Shown here: positions 43,382 through 50,379 of the stretch, in pieces
Numbering within the stretch: position 1 is the first letter of the stretch
Layout: each line of letters begins with the position of its first letter
Assembly: GCA_964651435.1 (NCBI GenBank)
Contig: CAZYVU010000019.1
Span: 1 to 51,745, forward strand
Reading direction: 5' to 3'
Source: CAZYVU01 sp964651435
GTDB taxonomy: Bacteria > Desulfobacterota > Syntrophorhabdia > Syntrophorhabdales > CAYQXL01
DNA length: 51,745 bases
The notes under the pieces: generated by a model
The model's input: only the letters and a program-made list of their open reading frames with translations
Databases searched by the model: none
What the model was told of the DNA's origin: nothing
Made by a program: the position numbers and the translations under genes

Positions 43382-44034
43382 AGTACCCTCAGGAGATGCT
43401 CCAGGGTTTCCAGCATGATCCTGCCGTTCGGGGGATCGTAGCCGTTGTTGGCCGCCCTGTGATCGTCGAAGACGAGGTGGGCTTCGATCCCTGCGCTTTT
43501 CGGTGCGTCATGATCGAAGACGGGATGATCCCCCACGTGGACGATTTCCTCCGGGGAGACCCCCAGTTCGGCACAGAGCCGGAGGTAAAACGGCATGCCC
43601 TTCTTGACCATGCCGTAATCCGATGTGGCCGAGATGACGTATGTGAAATGGTCCTCAATGCGGCCGTAGGAAAGCTCCTTTTCGACAAAGAGCCGGGCGG
43701 CGTTGGAGGCAACGGCCAGGGTGTACCGGGAGGAGAGCTCCTCGAGAATCTCCCTGGCATAGGGTTTGAGGGCGATGTGGCCTTCGTAGCGGTCGAGCAG
43801 CTCGCGGGGCCGAACATCGAGGCCGAATTTGTCGAGCCAGTGCTCGATGTGGTACCAGACGATCTCGCCATCGCCCACGGCGCGATACTGGCCGGTGATG
43901 TATGCCTTTGCTTCATTAAAGGGTACGGCGTATTTTTTTGCATACTCTTCCGGCAACCCGTGATTCCAGACCACGTCGCCGTACCGGGCATCGACGAGCG
44001 TACCGTCGAGGTCGAAGGAGATGAGTTTCTTCAT
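43378..44034 (-). CDS. HAD-superfamily hydrolase (phosphatase-like)
   Basis: A 218-residue haloacid dehalogenase fold enzyme. Motif I is FDLDGTLVD (8-16) with the nucleophile and acid aspartates, a helical cap follows (about 20-90), motif II is in TLAVASNAA, the lysine motif is near MVKKGMPFY, and the motif III acids are in VHVGDHPVFD. The family includes phosphoglycolate phosphatases and 2-haloacid dehalogenases; the two-aspartate motif I favours a phosphatase. Substrate unknown. It overlaps the genes on both sides by four bases, so the small set is one transcript. Confidence 0.88.
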   Translation of the reverse strand: MKKLISFDLDGTLVDARYGDVVWNHGLPEEYAKKYAVPFNEAKAYITGQYRAVGDGEIVWYHIEHWLDKFGLDVRPRELLDRYEGHIALKPYAREILEELSSRYTLAVASNAARLFVEKELSYGRIEDHFTYVISATSDYGMVKKGMPFYLRLCAELGVSPEEIVHVGDHPVFDHDAPKSAGIEAHLVFDDHRAANNGYDPPNGRIMLETLEHLLRVL

Positions 44035-44423
44035 GGTGCCTCTGCTATATCGACTTCGAGCCGGTAACTCACCGTTCTATCACGGAACTCGATGAGCTTC
44101 ACCTCGAAGTTGCTTGTTTCTCCGCGGTCCAAAAGAACCCTGTCGGAGTATCTTTCAACCACATTTCGGCTGCCGTCGAGAAGTGCCACCGATACAACGG
44201 CCTCCAGGTCGTCCTTCCTGTCGTTGGCGATGTCGCCCGTTACCTTTGCCCAAAACGGGAGGGCCAGTTGGGCGCAGCAGGGCATGAGGGAAAGGAGAAA
44301 GAGATGGCCCGATATCGTGAGCCCCTCAGGTGTGCTGACGCCGGCGAACTGGGGCAGGACATCCAGCGGCTGTGCCGCACATCCGTTTGTCTGAGGACCG
44401 TCCATAGCCGCTCTCACCCCCAC
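44031..44423 (-). CDS. Uncharacterised protein, FxLYD-like beta domain
   Basis: 130 residues from GTG 44423; an ATG at 44405 gives 124 and a better-spaced GGGGGTGA ribosome site. The middle has a short hydrophobic stretch with CC (HLFLLSLMPCCAQLALPFW). The rest reads WAKVTGDIANDRKDDLEAVV, VALLDGSRNVVERYS and LLDRGETSNFEVKL, the pattern of FxLYD-type domains that occur in secreted or membrane-attached proteins. Not confidently assigned. Encoded between the HAD gene and another unknown, with overlapping or adjoining ends. Confidence 0.6.
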   Translation of the reverse strand: MGVRAAMDGPQTNGCAAQPLDVLPQFAGVSTPEGLTISGHLFLLSLMPCCAQLALPFWAKVTGDIANDRKDDLEAVVSVALLDGSRNVVERYSDRVLLDRGETSNFEVKLIEFRDRTVSYRLEVDIAEAP

Positions 44424-44768
44424 CTACTGCATGATCCGTGGCGACCCCGGCTGGGAATGGCCGATAAGTTCCGCCTCGTCGGCCTTCTCGATAAGCCACC
44501 GGCCTATAGAGCGGGCGATTTCGGGACGGACCATGACACCCATGACAAGGAGTCGCTCCACAGAGGGCTCCTGGACCGTTTCCACCGTCTCTGTCCGCTC
44601 CCCCGTCCGTTCGTCGATGTTGATGACCGTCTCCGGTGGCGCCTCCGGTTTCTCGATGAACAGATCAAAGTAAATCATGCCGTGAGGGGTCACTCCTCCC
44701 CAGACGCCCGATGCCGCAATGATCCGATGCCCTTCCCCCTTCTTTGACCTTACCCGTACCCGTGCCAT
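44424..44768 (-). CDS. Uncharacterised small protein
   Basis: 114 residues from the ATG at 44768, which has GGAGGAG nine bases upstream; a GTG at 44786 is the alternative. The sequence (MARVRVRSKKGEGHRIIAASG, THGMIYFDLFIEKPEAPPE, VGRWLIEKADEAELIG-like C-terminus) suggests a mixed alpha/beta soluble protein with a central acidic, threonine-rich linker (ERTGERTETVETVQE). I do not recognise the family. First gene of the minus-strand set leading to the zinc-ribbon gene, under the promoter at 44824-44852. Confidence 0.6.
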   Translation of the reverse strand: MARVRVRSKKGEGHRIIAASGVWGGVTPHGMIYFDLFIEKPEAPPETVINIDERTGERTETVETVQEPSVERLLVMGVMVRPEIARSIGRWLIEKADEAELIGHSQPGSPRIMQ

Positions 44769-44823
44769 GAATGCGCTCTCCTCCACATTATGTTCCGCTG
44801 CTTGCGGACCGTCTTCGGTGAAG

Positions 44824-44852
44824 ATTTTAGACTACCCGGCGCCTAAATGCAA
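44824..44852 (-). promoter_or_regulatory. Predicted promoter of the 44768-43094 gene set
   Basis: On the minus strand, TTGCAT (44847-44852), 17-base spacer, TAAAAT (44824-44829). Both are close to consensus. It lies back to back with the plus-strand promoter at 44865-44893. Confidence 0.6.
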
Positions 44853-44864
44853 AGGCTGCGGGCC

Positions 44865-44893
44865 TTGACACCTAAAATACCCTCTGTTACCAT
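44865..44893 (+). promoter_or_regulatory. Predicted promoter of the membrane protein gene
   Basis: TTGACA (44865-44870, perfect), 17-base spacer, TACCAT (44888-44893). The predicted transcript would begin only about nine bases before the GTG at 44909. Confidence 0.5.
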
Positions 44894-44908
44894 AAGCCAG
44901 GTTTTCCT

Positions 44909-45703
44909 GTGGACAACGTATTTCTCGTGAAGCTTTTTCTCTCCTTTGTCGTGGGGAGCCTTTGGGTGACCATGGGAACCGTTGTGGCGGAACGTTACGG
45001 CACCAAGATCGGCGGCCTTGTGGCCGGGCTTCCGTCGACCATCGTGCTGTCGCTTTTCTTCATTGCGCTGACCCAGTCCGTCGACGTGGCGGCCCAAGCG
45101 ACAACGATTATTCCTGTGGTTCACGGCATCAACTGCCTCTTCGTCGTCGCATACGTCTGCCTCCTGCGCATCAACTTCTGGCTTGCCCTGACGGGCGCCC
45201 TGGCCCTTTGGTTTGTCTCGTCGTACCTTTTTGTCTTGTGGGGGTTCGATAGCTTTCCGCTGGCGCTTCTTATTTACGCTGTCTTTCTGGGCATCTCCTA
45301 CTTTGTGCTGGAGAAGAAGCTGGCTGTCAAGTCCGAAGGCGGACGGCCCATGCGGTACACGCTACCCATCCTTCTCTTCCGGAGCCTGCTCGGGGGCTTC
45401 ATCATCGTCGTGGCCGTCGTGCTGGCAAAAACGGGCGGGCCGCTCCTGGGCGGCATGTTTTCCGTCTTTCCCACCATGTTCGTCGGCGCCCTGCTTATCA
45501 CGTACCTCTCCCACGGGGCGGCGTTCTCGGCGGGCGTCATGAAGGCGTCACTCATAGGCGCCATCAGCGTAACCGTCTATGCCGTTGCCGTGCGCTTCAC
45601 CTATGTTTCCCTCGGGCTCGGCGCAGGCACGATACTATCGATCGTCGCCTCCTCGGCGAGCTCCTTTCTCATACATCGCTACATTTTTGCGAGGACGGCG
45701 TAG
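44909..45703 (+). CDS. Polytopic membrane protein with an internal duplication
   Basis: 264 residues, mostly hydrophobic, with about seven to eight transmembrane segments and no soluble domain. Two halves share a short pattern: ERYGTKIGGLVAGLPSTIVLSLFFIAL near residue 30-55 and AKTGGPLLGGMFSVFPTMFVGALLITY near 170-195, each with GG, a proline and S/T after it. This suggests an inverted or direct repeat as in many transporters, and is reminiscent of DUF3147-type proteins. The GTG start is preceded by no strong ribosome site. The recD2 gene follows five bases after the stop. Transport substrate unknown. Confidence 0.75.
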   Translation: MDNVFLVKLFLSFVVGSLWVTMGTVVAERYGTKIGGLVAGLPSTIVLSLFFIALTQSVDVAAQATTIIPVVHGINCLFVVAYVCLLRINFWLALTGALALWFVSSYLFVLWGFDSFPLALLIYAVFLGISYFVLEKKLAVKSEGGRPMRYTLPILLFRSLLGGFIIVVAVVLAKTGGPLLGGMFSVFPTMFVGALLITYLSHGAAFSAGVMKASLIGAISVTVYAVAVRFTYVSLGLGAGTILSIVASSASSFLIHRYIFARTA

Positions 45704-45707
45704 CGCC

Positions 45708-47885
45708 ATGGCTATTGAACTGAAGGGTCAGATCGAACGGATAACCTTTGCCAACGAGGAGAACGGCTACACCGTGGCCAAAATGAAGGTGCAGGGGCGC
45801 AGCGGGCTCGTTACCGTCGTGGGCACCCTGCTCTCCGTCACTCCCGGTGAGGTCTTGAAGCTTACGGGCGAGTGGAAGCACCACCCCCGGTACGGGGAGC
45901 AATTCCAGATCGAGTCCTTCGAAATCGTTATGCCGGCCACCGTCAAAGGAATCGAAAAGTACCTCGGGTCGGGCATGATCAAGGGGATCGGCCCCGTCAT
46001 GGCAAAACGGCTCGTGTCCAAGTTTGGCGTAAAGACCCTGGACATCATCGAGAAGGAGATAGAGAAGCTCCGGGAGGTGGAGGGGATCGGCGACAAGCGG
46101 GTGGCAATGGTGCGCCAGGCCTGGAGCGACCAACGGGAGATCAGGGACGTCATGATCTTCCTGCAGGGCCACGGTGTAAGCCCGACGTACGCCGTCAAGA
46201 TCTACAAGCATTACGGCAGGAATTCGGTCGGCGCCGTGAGGCAGAATCCGTACCGGCTGGCTACGGACATCTTCGGCATCGGTTTTCTCAGTGCCGACAA
46301 GATAGCTCGCCAGTTGGGCATTGAAAAGGATGCGCCGAGCCGGATCAAGGCGGGCGTCATCTATGGGCTGCAGCAGCTTGCCGATGAGGGGCATCTGTTC
46401 TATCCCGTACCGGCCCTGGTCGTCGAGGCGGCCAAGATGCTCGATGTGGACGAGTCCGCCATACCTCCCGCGCTCTGCGACCTGGCCTTGGAGAAAAAGG
46501 TCGTTATCGAGCCCTCAGGCCGCTTTCGGGGGGAGGAGTTGGCCTATCTGGAGAGGCTCTATGCCGCCGAGGTGGGTGCTGCGGAAAGCCTGGCGAGAAT
46601 CGTGAGGGGGCGAAGCCGGGAGACCCTCCTCAGGGCGAAGGAGGCAGTCGAGCGGGTGCAGCGGCAACTGGGCATCGAACTGTCGCCGAGGCAACAGGAG
46701 GCCGTTAGGGCTTCTCTGATAGAAAAGGTACTCATCGTCACGGGGGGCCCCGGCACGGGAAAGACGACGATCATCAACTCTATATTGCACATCCAGCGGG
46801 ACCGTGGCCGGAAGGTGCTCCTTGCAGCGCCGACGGGGCGGGCCGCCAAGCGCATGACGGAGGCCACGGGATACGAGGCGAAGACGATTCACCGCCTCCT
46901 CGAATATGCGCCCGCCACGGGCAGTTTTAAGAGGGACGGGACCAATCGCCTGGAGGCCCATGCCATCGTCATAGACGAGGTCTCCATGGTCGATGCGGTG
47001 CTTATGCACCACTTTCTTCTGGCCGTACCGGACGATGCAACCCTCATCCTCGTGGGAGACGTTGACCAGCTTCCCTCTGTCGGTCCCGGCAACGTCCTCA
47101 AAGATCTCATCGAATCAAGCTCTCTCCCTGTCATACGGCTTGACGAGATTTTCCGGCAGTGCCGGGAGAGTGACATCATCGTCAACGCCCACCGGATCAA
47201 CGGCGGCCAAATGCCCATTACGGAAAGCGACGGCAGGTTGAGAGACTTTCATTTCATGCACCTCAAGGAGCCCGAGGAGGTGCTTGCGAGGATCGTCGAT
47301 CTCTGCCGGCACAGAATCCCGGGGCGGTACGGCTTCTCGGCCATCGACGACATTCAGGTTATCGCGCCCATGCACAGGGGCGTGGCGGGTGTTGCGAACC
47401 TGAACGTTGAGCTGCAGAAGCAGCTCAATCCCGGTCGGGAGGAGCTCGTACGGGGCGGCAGGGCCTTCAGGGCGGGCGACAAGGTGATGCAGATCCGGAA
47501 CAACTATGACAAGAACGTCTTTAACGGCGACATGGGCCGGATCGTGGACATCGACAACGAAACGCAGGAGGTGCGCGTCAATTACGACGGGGCCCTTGTT
47601 GTCTACGATTATTCGGACCTGGACGAGATCGTCCTCGCCTATGCCGTATCGGTCCATAAGTCCCAGGGCAGCGAATACCCGGTGGTGGTCATGCCCGTCC
47701 TGACGCAACACTTTCTTCTGCTCCAGCGAAACCTGCTCTACACGGCCGTGACGCGGGGCAAGAGGCTGGTGGTGCTGGTGGGGACCACGAAGGCCTTGGC
47801 CATCGCCGTCAGGAACGACAAGCAGCAGCTCCGGTACAGCCTTCTGAGAGACCGGCTCGCTTTGTCATTGACTCAGCCCCGATAG
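45708..47885 (+). CDS. recD2: RecD2-type ATP-dependent DNA helicase
   Basis: 5'-3' superfamily 1B helicase that works without RecBC. The 725-residue protein from ATG 45708 (MAIELKGQIERITFANEENGYTV) has an N-terminal OB-like region, helix-hairpin-helix motifs (IKGIGPVMAKRLV, VEGIGDKRV, FGIGFLSADKIA), the Walker A motif TGGPGTGKTT, the DEVSM Walker B-like motif, GDVDQLPSVGPGNVL, and the C-terminal UvrD-like motif VHKSQGSEYP. These features define RecD2 as opposed to RecD. An upstream extension of the same frame lies inside the membrane protein gene. Confidence 0.95.
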   Translation: MAIELKGQIERITFANEENGYTVAKMKVQGRSGLVTVVGTLLSVTPGEVLKLTGEWKHHPRYGEQFQIESFEIVMPATVKGIEKYLGSGMIKGIGPVMAKRLVSKFGVKTLDIIEKEIEKLREVEGIGDKRVAMVRQAWSDQREIRDVMIFLQGHGVSPTYAVKIYKHYGRNSVGAVRQNPYRLATDIFGIGFLSADKIARQLGIEKDAPSRIKAGVIYGLQQLADEGHLFYPVPALVVEAAKMLDVDESAIPPALCDLALEKKVVIEPSGRFRGEELAYLERLYAAEVGAAESLARIVRGRSRETLLRAKEAVERVQRQLGIELSPRQQEAVRASLIEKVLIVTGGPGTGKTTIINSILHIQRDRGRKVLLAAPTGRAAKRMTEATGYEAKTIHRLLEYAPATGSFKRDGTNRLEAHAIVIDEVSMVDAVLMHHFLLAVPDDATLILVGDVDQLPSVGPGNVLKDLIESSSLPVIRLDEIFRQCRESDIIVNAHRINGGQMPITESDGRLRDFHFMHLKEPEEVLARIVDLCRHRIPGRYGFSAIDDIQVIAPMHRGVAGVANLNVELQKQLNPGREELVRGGRAFRAGDKVMQIRNNYDKNVFNGDMGRIVDIDNETQEVRVNYDGALVVYDYSDLDEIVLAYAVSVHKSQGSEYPVVVMPVLTQHFLLLQRNLLYTAVTRGKRLVVLVGTTKALAIAVRNDKQQLRYSLLRDRLALSLTQPR

Positions 47886-47896
47886 GGTAGTATTTT
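47868..47896 (+). promoter_or_regulatory. Predicted promoter of the SUMF1-type gene
   Basis: TTGACT (47868-47873, inside the recD2 end), 17-base spacer, TATTTT (47891-47896). The transcript would have about 45 leader bases and a perfect AGGAGG ribosome site. Confidence 0.6.
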
Positions 47897-47950
47897 AAGT
47901 GCCGCACCGATGCGGTGCCCCAACACAAAGGCATTACGAGAGGAGGAAAA

Positions 47951-48757
47951 ATGAAAGTTTTTGCGGTTGTGGTGGCCCTTCTCCTGACTGTGAGCGCCGG
48001 TTTTGCGGCGGACCCGGCCGGATTTAGGGACCCCGTTTCAGGCATCGAGTTCGTCTTCGTGAAGGGCGGATGCTACGAGATGGGCAATGTTTTCGGCGAC
48101 GACAAGACACGCAACGTGCCCGCCCATGCCGTATGCGTCGATGACTTCTACATAGCCAAGCATGAGGTCACGCAGGGGCAGTGGAAGGCCCTCATGGGGG
48201 ACAACCCTTCGGTGTGGCAGGCCGGCGATACCTATCCCATCGACAGTGTTAACTGGCAAGATACGCAAAGCTTCCTGGCTAAGCTCAACGAGAAGACGAA
48301 GAAACAGTACCGCCTTCCCACGGAGGCCGAATGGGAGTACGCGGCACGCAGCAGCGGCAAGAAAGACCCTTTTGCGGGATTTTCCAACGAGAACGAGGCC
48401 TATCTTTACGGCAACTTTTGCGATGAGGCCTGCGGCCTCGAAAAGTGGATAGACAGAAGGGGCAACGACGGCTTCAAGAATACGGCCCCCGTCGGTAGCT
48501 ATAAGCCCAACAGCCTGGGCCTCTACGACATGTCGGGCAACCTCTGGGAATGGGTCTCCGACTGGTATGCGCAGGACTATTACAGCCGCAGCCCGAAGGA
48601 GAACCCGAAGGGTCCCGAATCGGGTGAGCTCAAGGTGCTGCGCGGCGGATGCTGGGGCCTTCCCATCGGCGCCATGAAGACCTACGTGCGCGGCTGGATG
48701 GGCCCGGACAAGAGCTTCAACACCTTCGGCTTCCGGGTCGCCTTGTCGGCGAAATAG
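47951..48757 (+). CDS. Exported SUMF1/FGE-sulfatase-fold protein
   Basis: 268 residues. Residues 1-20 are a signal peptide (MKVFAVVVALLLTVSAGFA). The remainder is the SUMF1 (formylglycine-generating-enzyme) fold: EFVFVKGGCYEMGNVFGDD, YIAKHEVTQGQWKALMGDNPS, YRLPTEAEWEYAARS, NSLGLYDMSGNLWEWVSDWY, LRGGCWG and FGFRVAL. The paired cysteines that do catalysis in true formylglycine-generating enzymes (after RGGS) are not at the equivalent place, so it is probably a non-catalytic or differently acting member. ATG 47951 follows AGGAGG. No sulfatase gene is nearby. Confidence 0.88.
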   Translation: MKVFAVVVALLLTVSAGFAADPAGFRDPVSGIEFVFVKGGCYEMGNVFGDDKTRNVPAHAVCVDDFYIAKHEVTQGQWKALMGDNPSVWQAGDTYPIDSVNWQDTQSFLAKLNEKTKKQYRLPTEAEWEYAARSSGKKDPFAGFSNENEAYLYGNFCDEACGLEKWIDRRGNDGFKNTAPVGSYKPNSLGLYDMSGNLWEWVSDWYAQDYYSRSPKENPKGPESGELKVLRGGCWGLPIGAMKTYVRGWMGPDKSFNTFGFRVALSAK

Positions 48758-48789
48758 GGGGTTGAACCCAAGGCGGCTGGAGGGGCGTC

Positions 48790-49200
48790 CTACTTATCCC
48801 CGGCGGTGAAGGCCTCCCATTCGCCACGGCCTTTCAGAACGTCCCGGTATACCTCCAGCGCCTTGTTGACGAGGGGCATGCCGCCGTAGGGGGCGAGCTG
48901 GAAAAAGACCTCGGCCAGCTTTCTGGGATCGCATCCCACATTGAGGGCTGCATTAACGTGGAGCTTCAGCTCGTCGGCGGCGCCCAGAGCGGCAAGCATG
49001 GCGCAGGCGACCATCTGCCGTTCCGGCAGCGTGAGGACCGTCCGCGAATAGAGGTTTCCCGTTATAAACATCGAGAGGTCGTTGGCGAGACCCCGGTCAA
49101 ACTCCTTCCAGGTTAGGTAGGGCGGGTCCATTTTGATGCCGCCCGTCCAGAGCTTCTTTGCCGTCTCCTGGGTTCTCTTTTTCCGTTCTTCGTCGTTCAT
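48790..49200 (-). CDS. Carboxymuconolactone-decarboxylase-like protein
   Basis: 136 residues of the AhpD/CMD helical fold: PPYLTWKEFDRGLANDLSMFITGNLYSR, LPERQMVACAMLAALGAADELKLHVNAALNVGC, ELAEVFFQLAPYGG-like C-terminus. There is no CxxC peroxidase motif, only ACAML, so it is closer to the gamma-carboxymuconolactone-decarboxylase branch than to AhpD. Aerobic beta-ketoadipate chemistry is unlikely in an anaerobe, and the physiological reaction is unknown. It follows the secreted BACON-like gene on the same strand by 24 bases with a GAGGAGG ribosome site. Confidence 0.85.
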   Translation of the reverse strand: MNDEERKKRTQETAKKLWTGGIKMDPPYLTWKEFDRGLANDLSMFITGNLYSRTVLTLPERQMVACAMLAALGAADELKLHVNAALNVGCDPRKLAEVFFQLAPYGGMPLVNKALEVYRDVLKGRGEWEAFTAGDK

Positions 49201-49224
49201 GATGCTAAGCCTCCTCTGTGGTTT

Positions 49225-50292
49225 TCAGTTATGACGGTCGCCCCTGCCATCCTGCTCTATGGTGATGTGACGCGCCGCCTTCTTTCCTGAGCCCGCCCAC
49301 AGGGTGATTTTACCCTTCCGCGCCCGCTTCCCTCCGTTTGCTTCTACGGAGTAGCCTATTGTATCGTTGCCGTGGCCTTTTACCGCGGAGGGTCGTATCC
49401 ACGGTTCGCGGGCGGCTAGGGTCCAGCCGCAGTCGGCCGGCCACAGGGTGATTGCAACTACCCCCGTGCCCCCGTCTGCCGTAAATGGCGCCGGGGCAGG
49501 AGCGATGTCGCCTATCCTGCAGGGCGCGCCCTCCTGGGCAATCGCTATCTTCTGTCCCGCTCCGACGGTGCCGGTGCGCCGGACCGAGCTCTCATTCTCG
49601 GCCACCTCAATTTCAACGGTGCCCCTGTTGTTTTTCCATGCCGTAAGCGACGCCTTCATCCAGTCGTGGCTGGCGACGACGGCAGGGGCCTGACAGGCCG
49701 GGTCTCCCGATGCGATGACGGTGACGGTAAAGCGCCCCGGTCCCGCAGGCAAACCTTTGCCTTTGACGGACAGGGCATAGTCGCAGTCGGGACCACAATC
49801 GCAGGTAAAACGTGAGGGAAGGTCTGTCTTGCGGGAGACGGAGGCTATCTGCAAATACCTGCCTTCCCGGAGGATGCCCTTCACCTCTACGGACTGGCCT
49901 GCCAGTGCGTCAATCTGGTCCCCCTCCTTGGCGCGCAGCCTGATGAGGCGGCCTTCCATACCCGGGAGGGCCTTGCCTTTGTCGTCCGTTCCCTCTCTGA
50001 CGATGAGGAAGCGCTTCTGCATGATGTACCTGCCGGTGGACGGATCGTACCTCAGCGGCTCCCCGTCTATGGTGACCCTCTCGCCGCCCCTGGTTAGGTA
50101 GTCTTCGTTGTCGACGGCCTCTTCCATTTTGACCTCAACGATGCCGGTAACGGTAGCCGATACCTCCGTCGCCGTACCCGTGGCCGCGCCGGCGGCCCGG
50201 GTGTTTTGCCCGACGGTCAACGTAACAACGGCCAGCCATACAAACAGTACAACCGTCCATCTCTTCACCGGTGGGTTTCTCCTTTGGCTCAC
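49225..50292 (-). CDS. Secreted protein with C-terminal BACON-like domain pair
   Basis: 355 residues. The first 34 are a signal peptide (RWTVVLFVWLAVVTLTV then AAGAA). Residues 40-160 form a beta-rich domain of unknown type (TGIVEVKMEEAV, GERVTIDGEPLRYDPSTGRYIMQ). Residues 165-355 hold two tandem beta domains that align by eye with the last two domains of the secreted papain-like protease at 15929-18022, including W...TAWKNNRGTVEIEV and the cysteine framing. The GTG start has AAGGA five bases before it. It has its own strong promoter. No catalytic motif is visible; a binding or scaffold role outside the cytoplasm is the simplest guess. Confidence 0.75.
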   Translation of the reverse strand: MSQRRNPPVKRWTVVLFVWLAVVTLTVGQNTRAAGAATGTATEVSATVTGIVEVKMEEAVDNEDYLTRGGERVTIDGEPLRYDPSTGRYIMQKRFLIVREGTDDKGKALPGMEGRLIRLRAKEGDQIDALAGQSVEVKGILREGRYLQIASVSRKTDLPSRFTCDCGPDCDYALSVKGKGLPAGPGRFTVTVIASGDPACQAPAVVASHDWMKASLTAWKNNRGTVEIEVAENESSVRRTGTVGAGQKIAIAQEGAPCRIGDIAPAPAPFTADGGTGVVAITLWPADCGWTLAAREPWIRPSAVKGHGNDTIGYSVEANGGKRARKGKITLWAGSGKKAARHITIEQDGRGDRHN

Positions 50293-50345
50293 AATGATCC
50301 TTCGGCGGCGCGGGTCGAACAGGGGCCCGGTGCCGGGTCGGTGAG

Positions 50346-50375
50346 ATTATACAGGAAAGGACGACCCCTTGACAA
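50346..50375 (-). promoter_or_regulatory. Strong predicted promoter for the secreted protein gene
   Basis: On the minus strand, TTGTCA (50370-50375), 18-base spacer, TATAAT (50346-50351, perfect). About 45 bases before the GTG at 50292. Confidence 0.65.
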
Positions 50376-50379
50376 CGGC

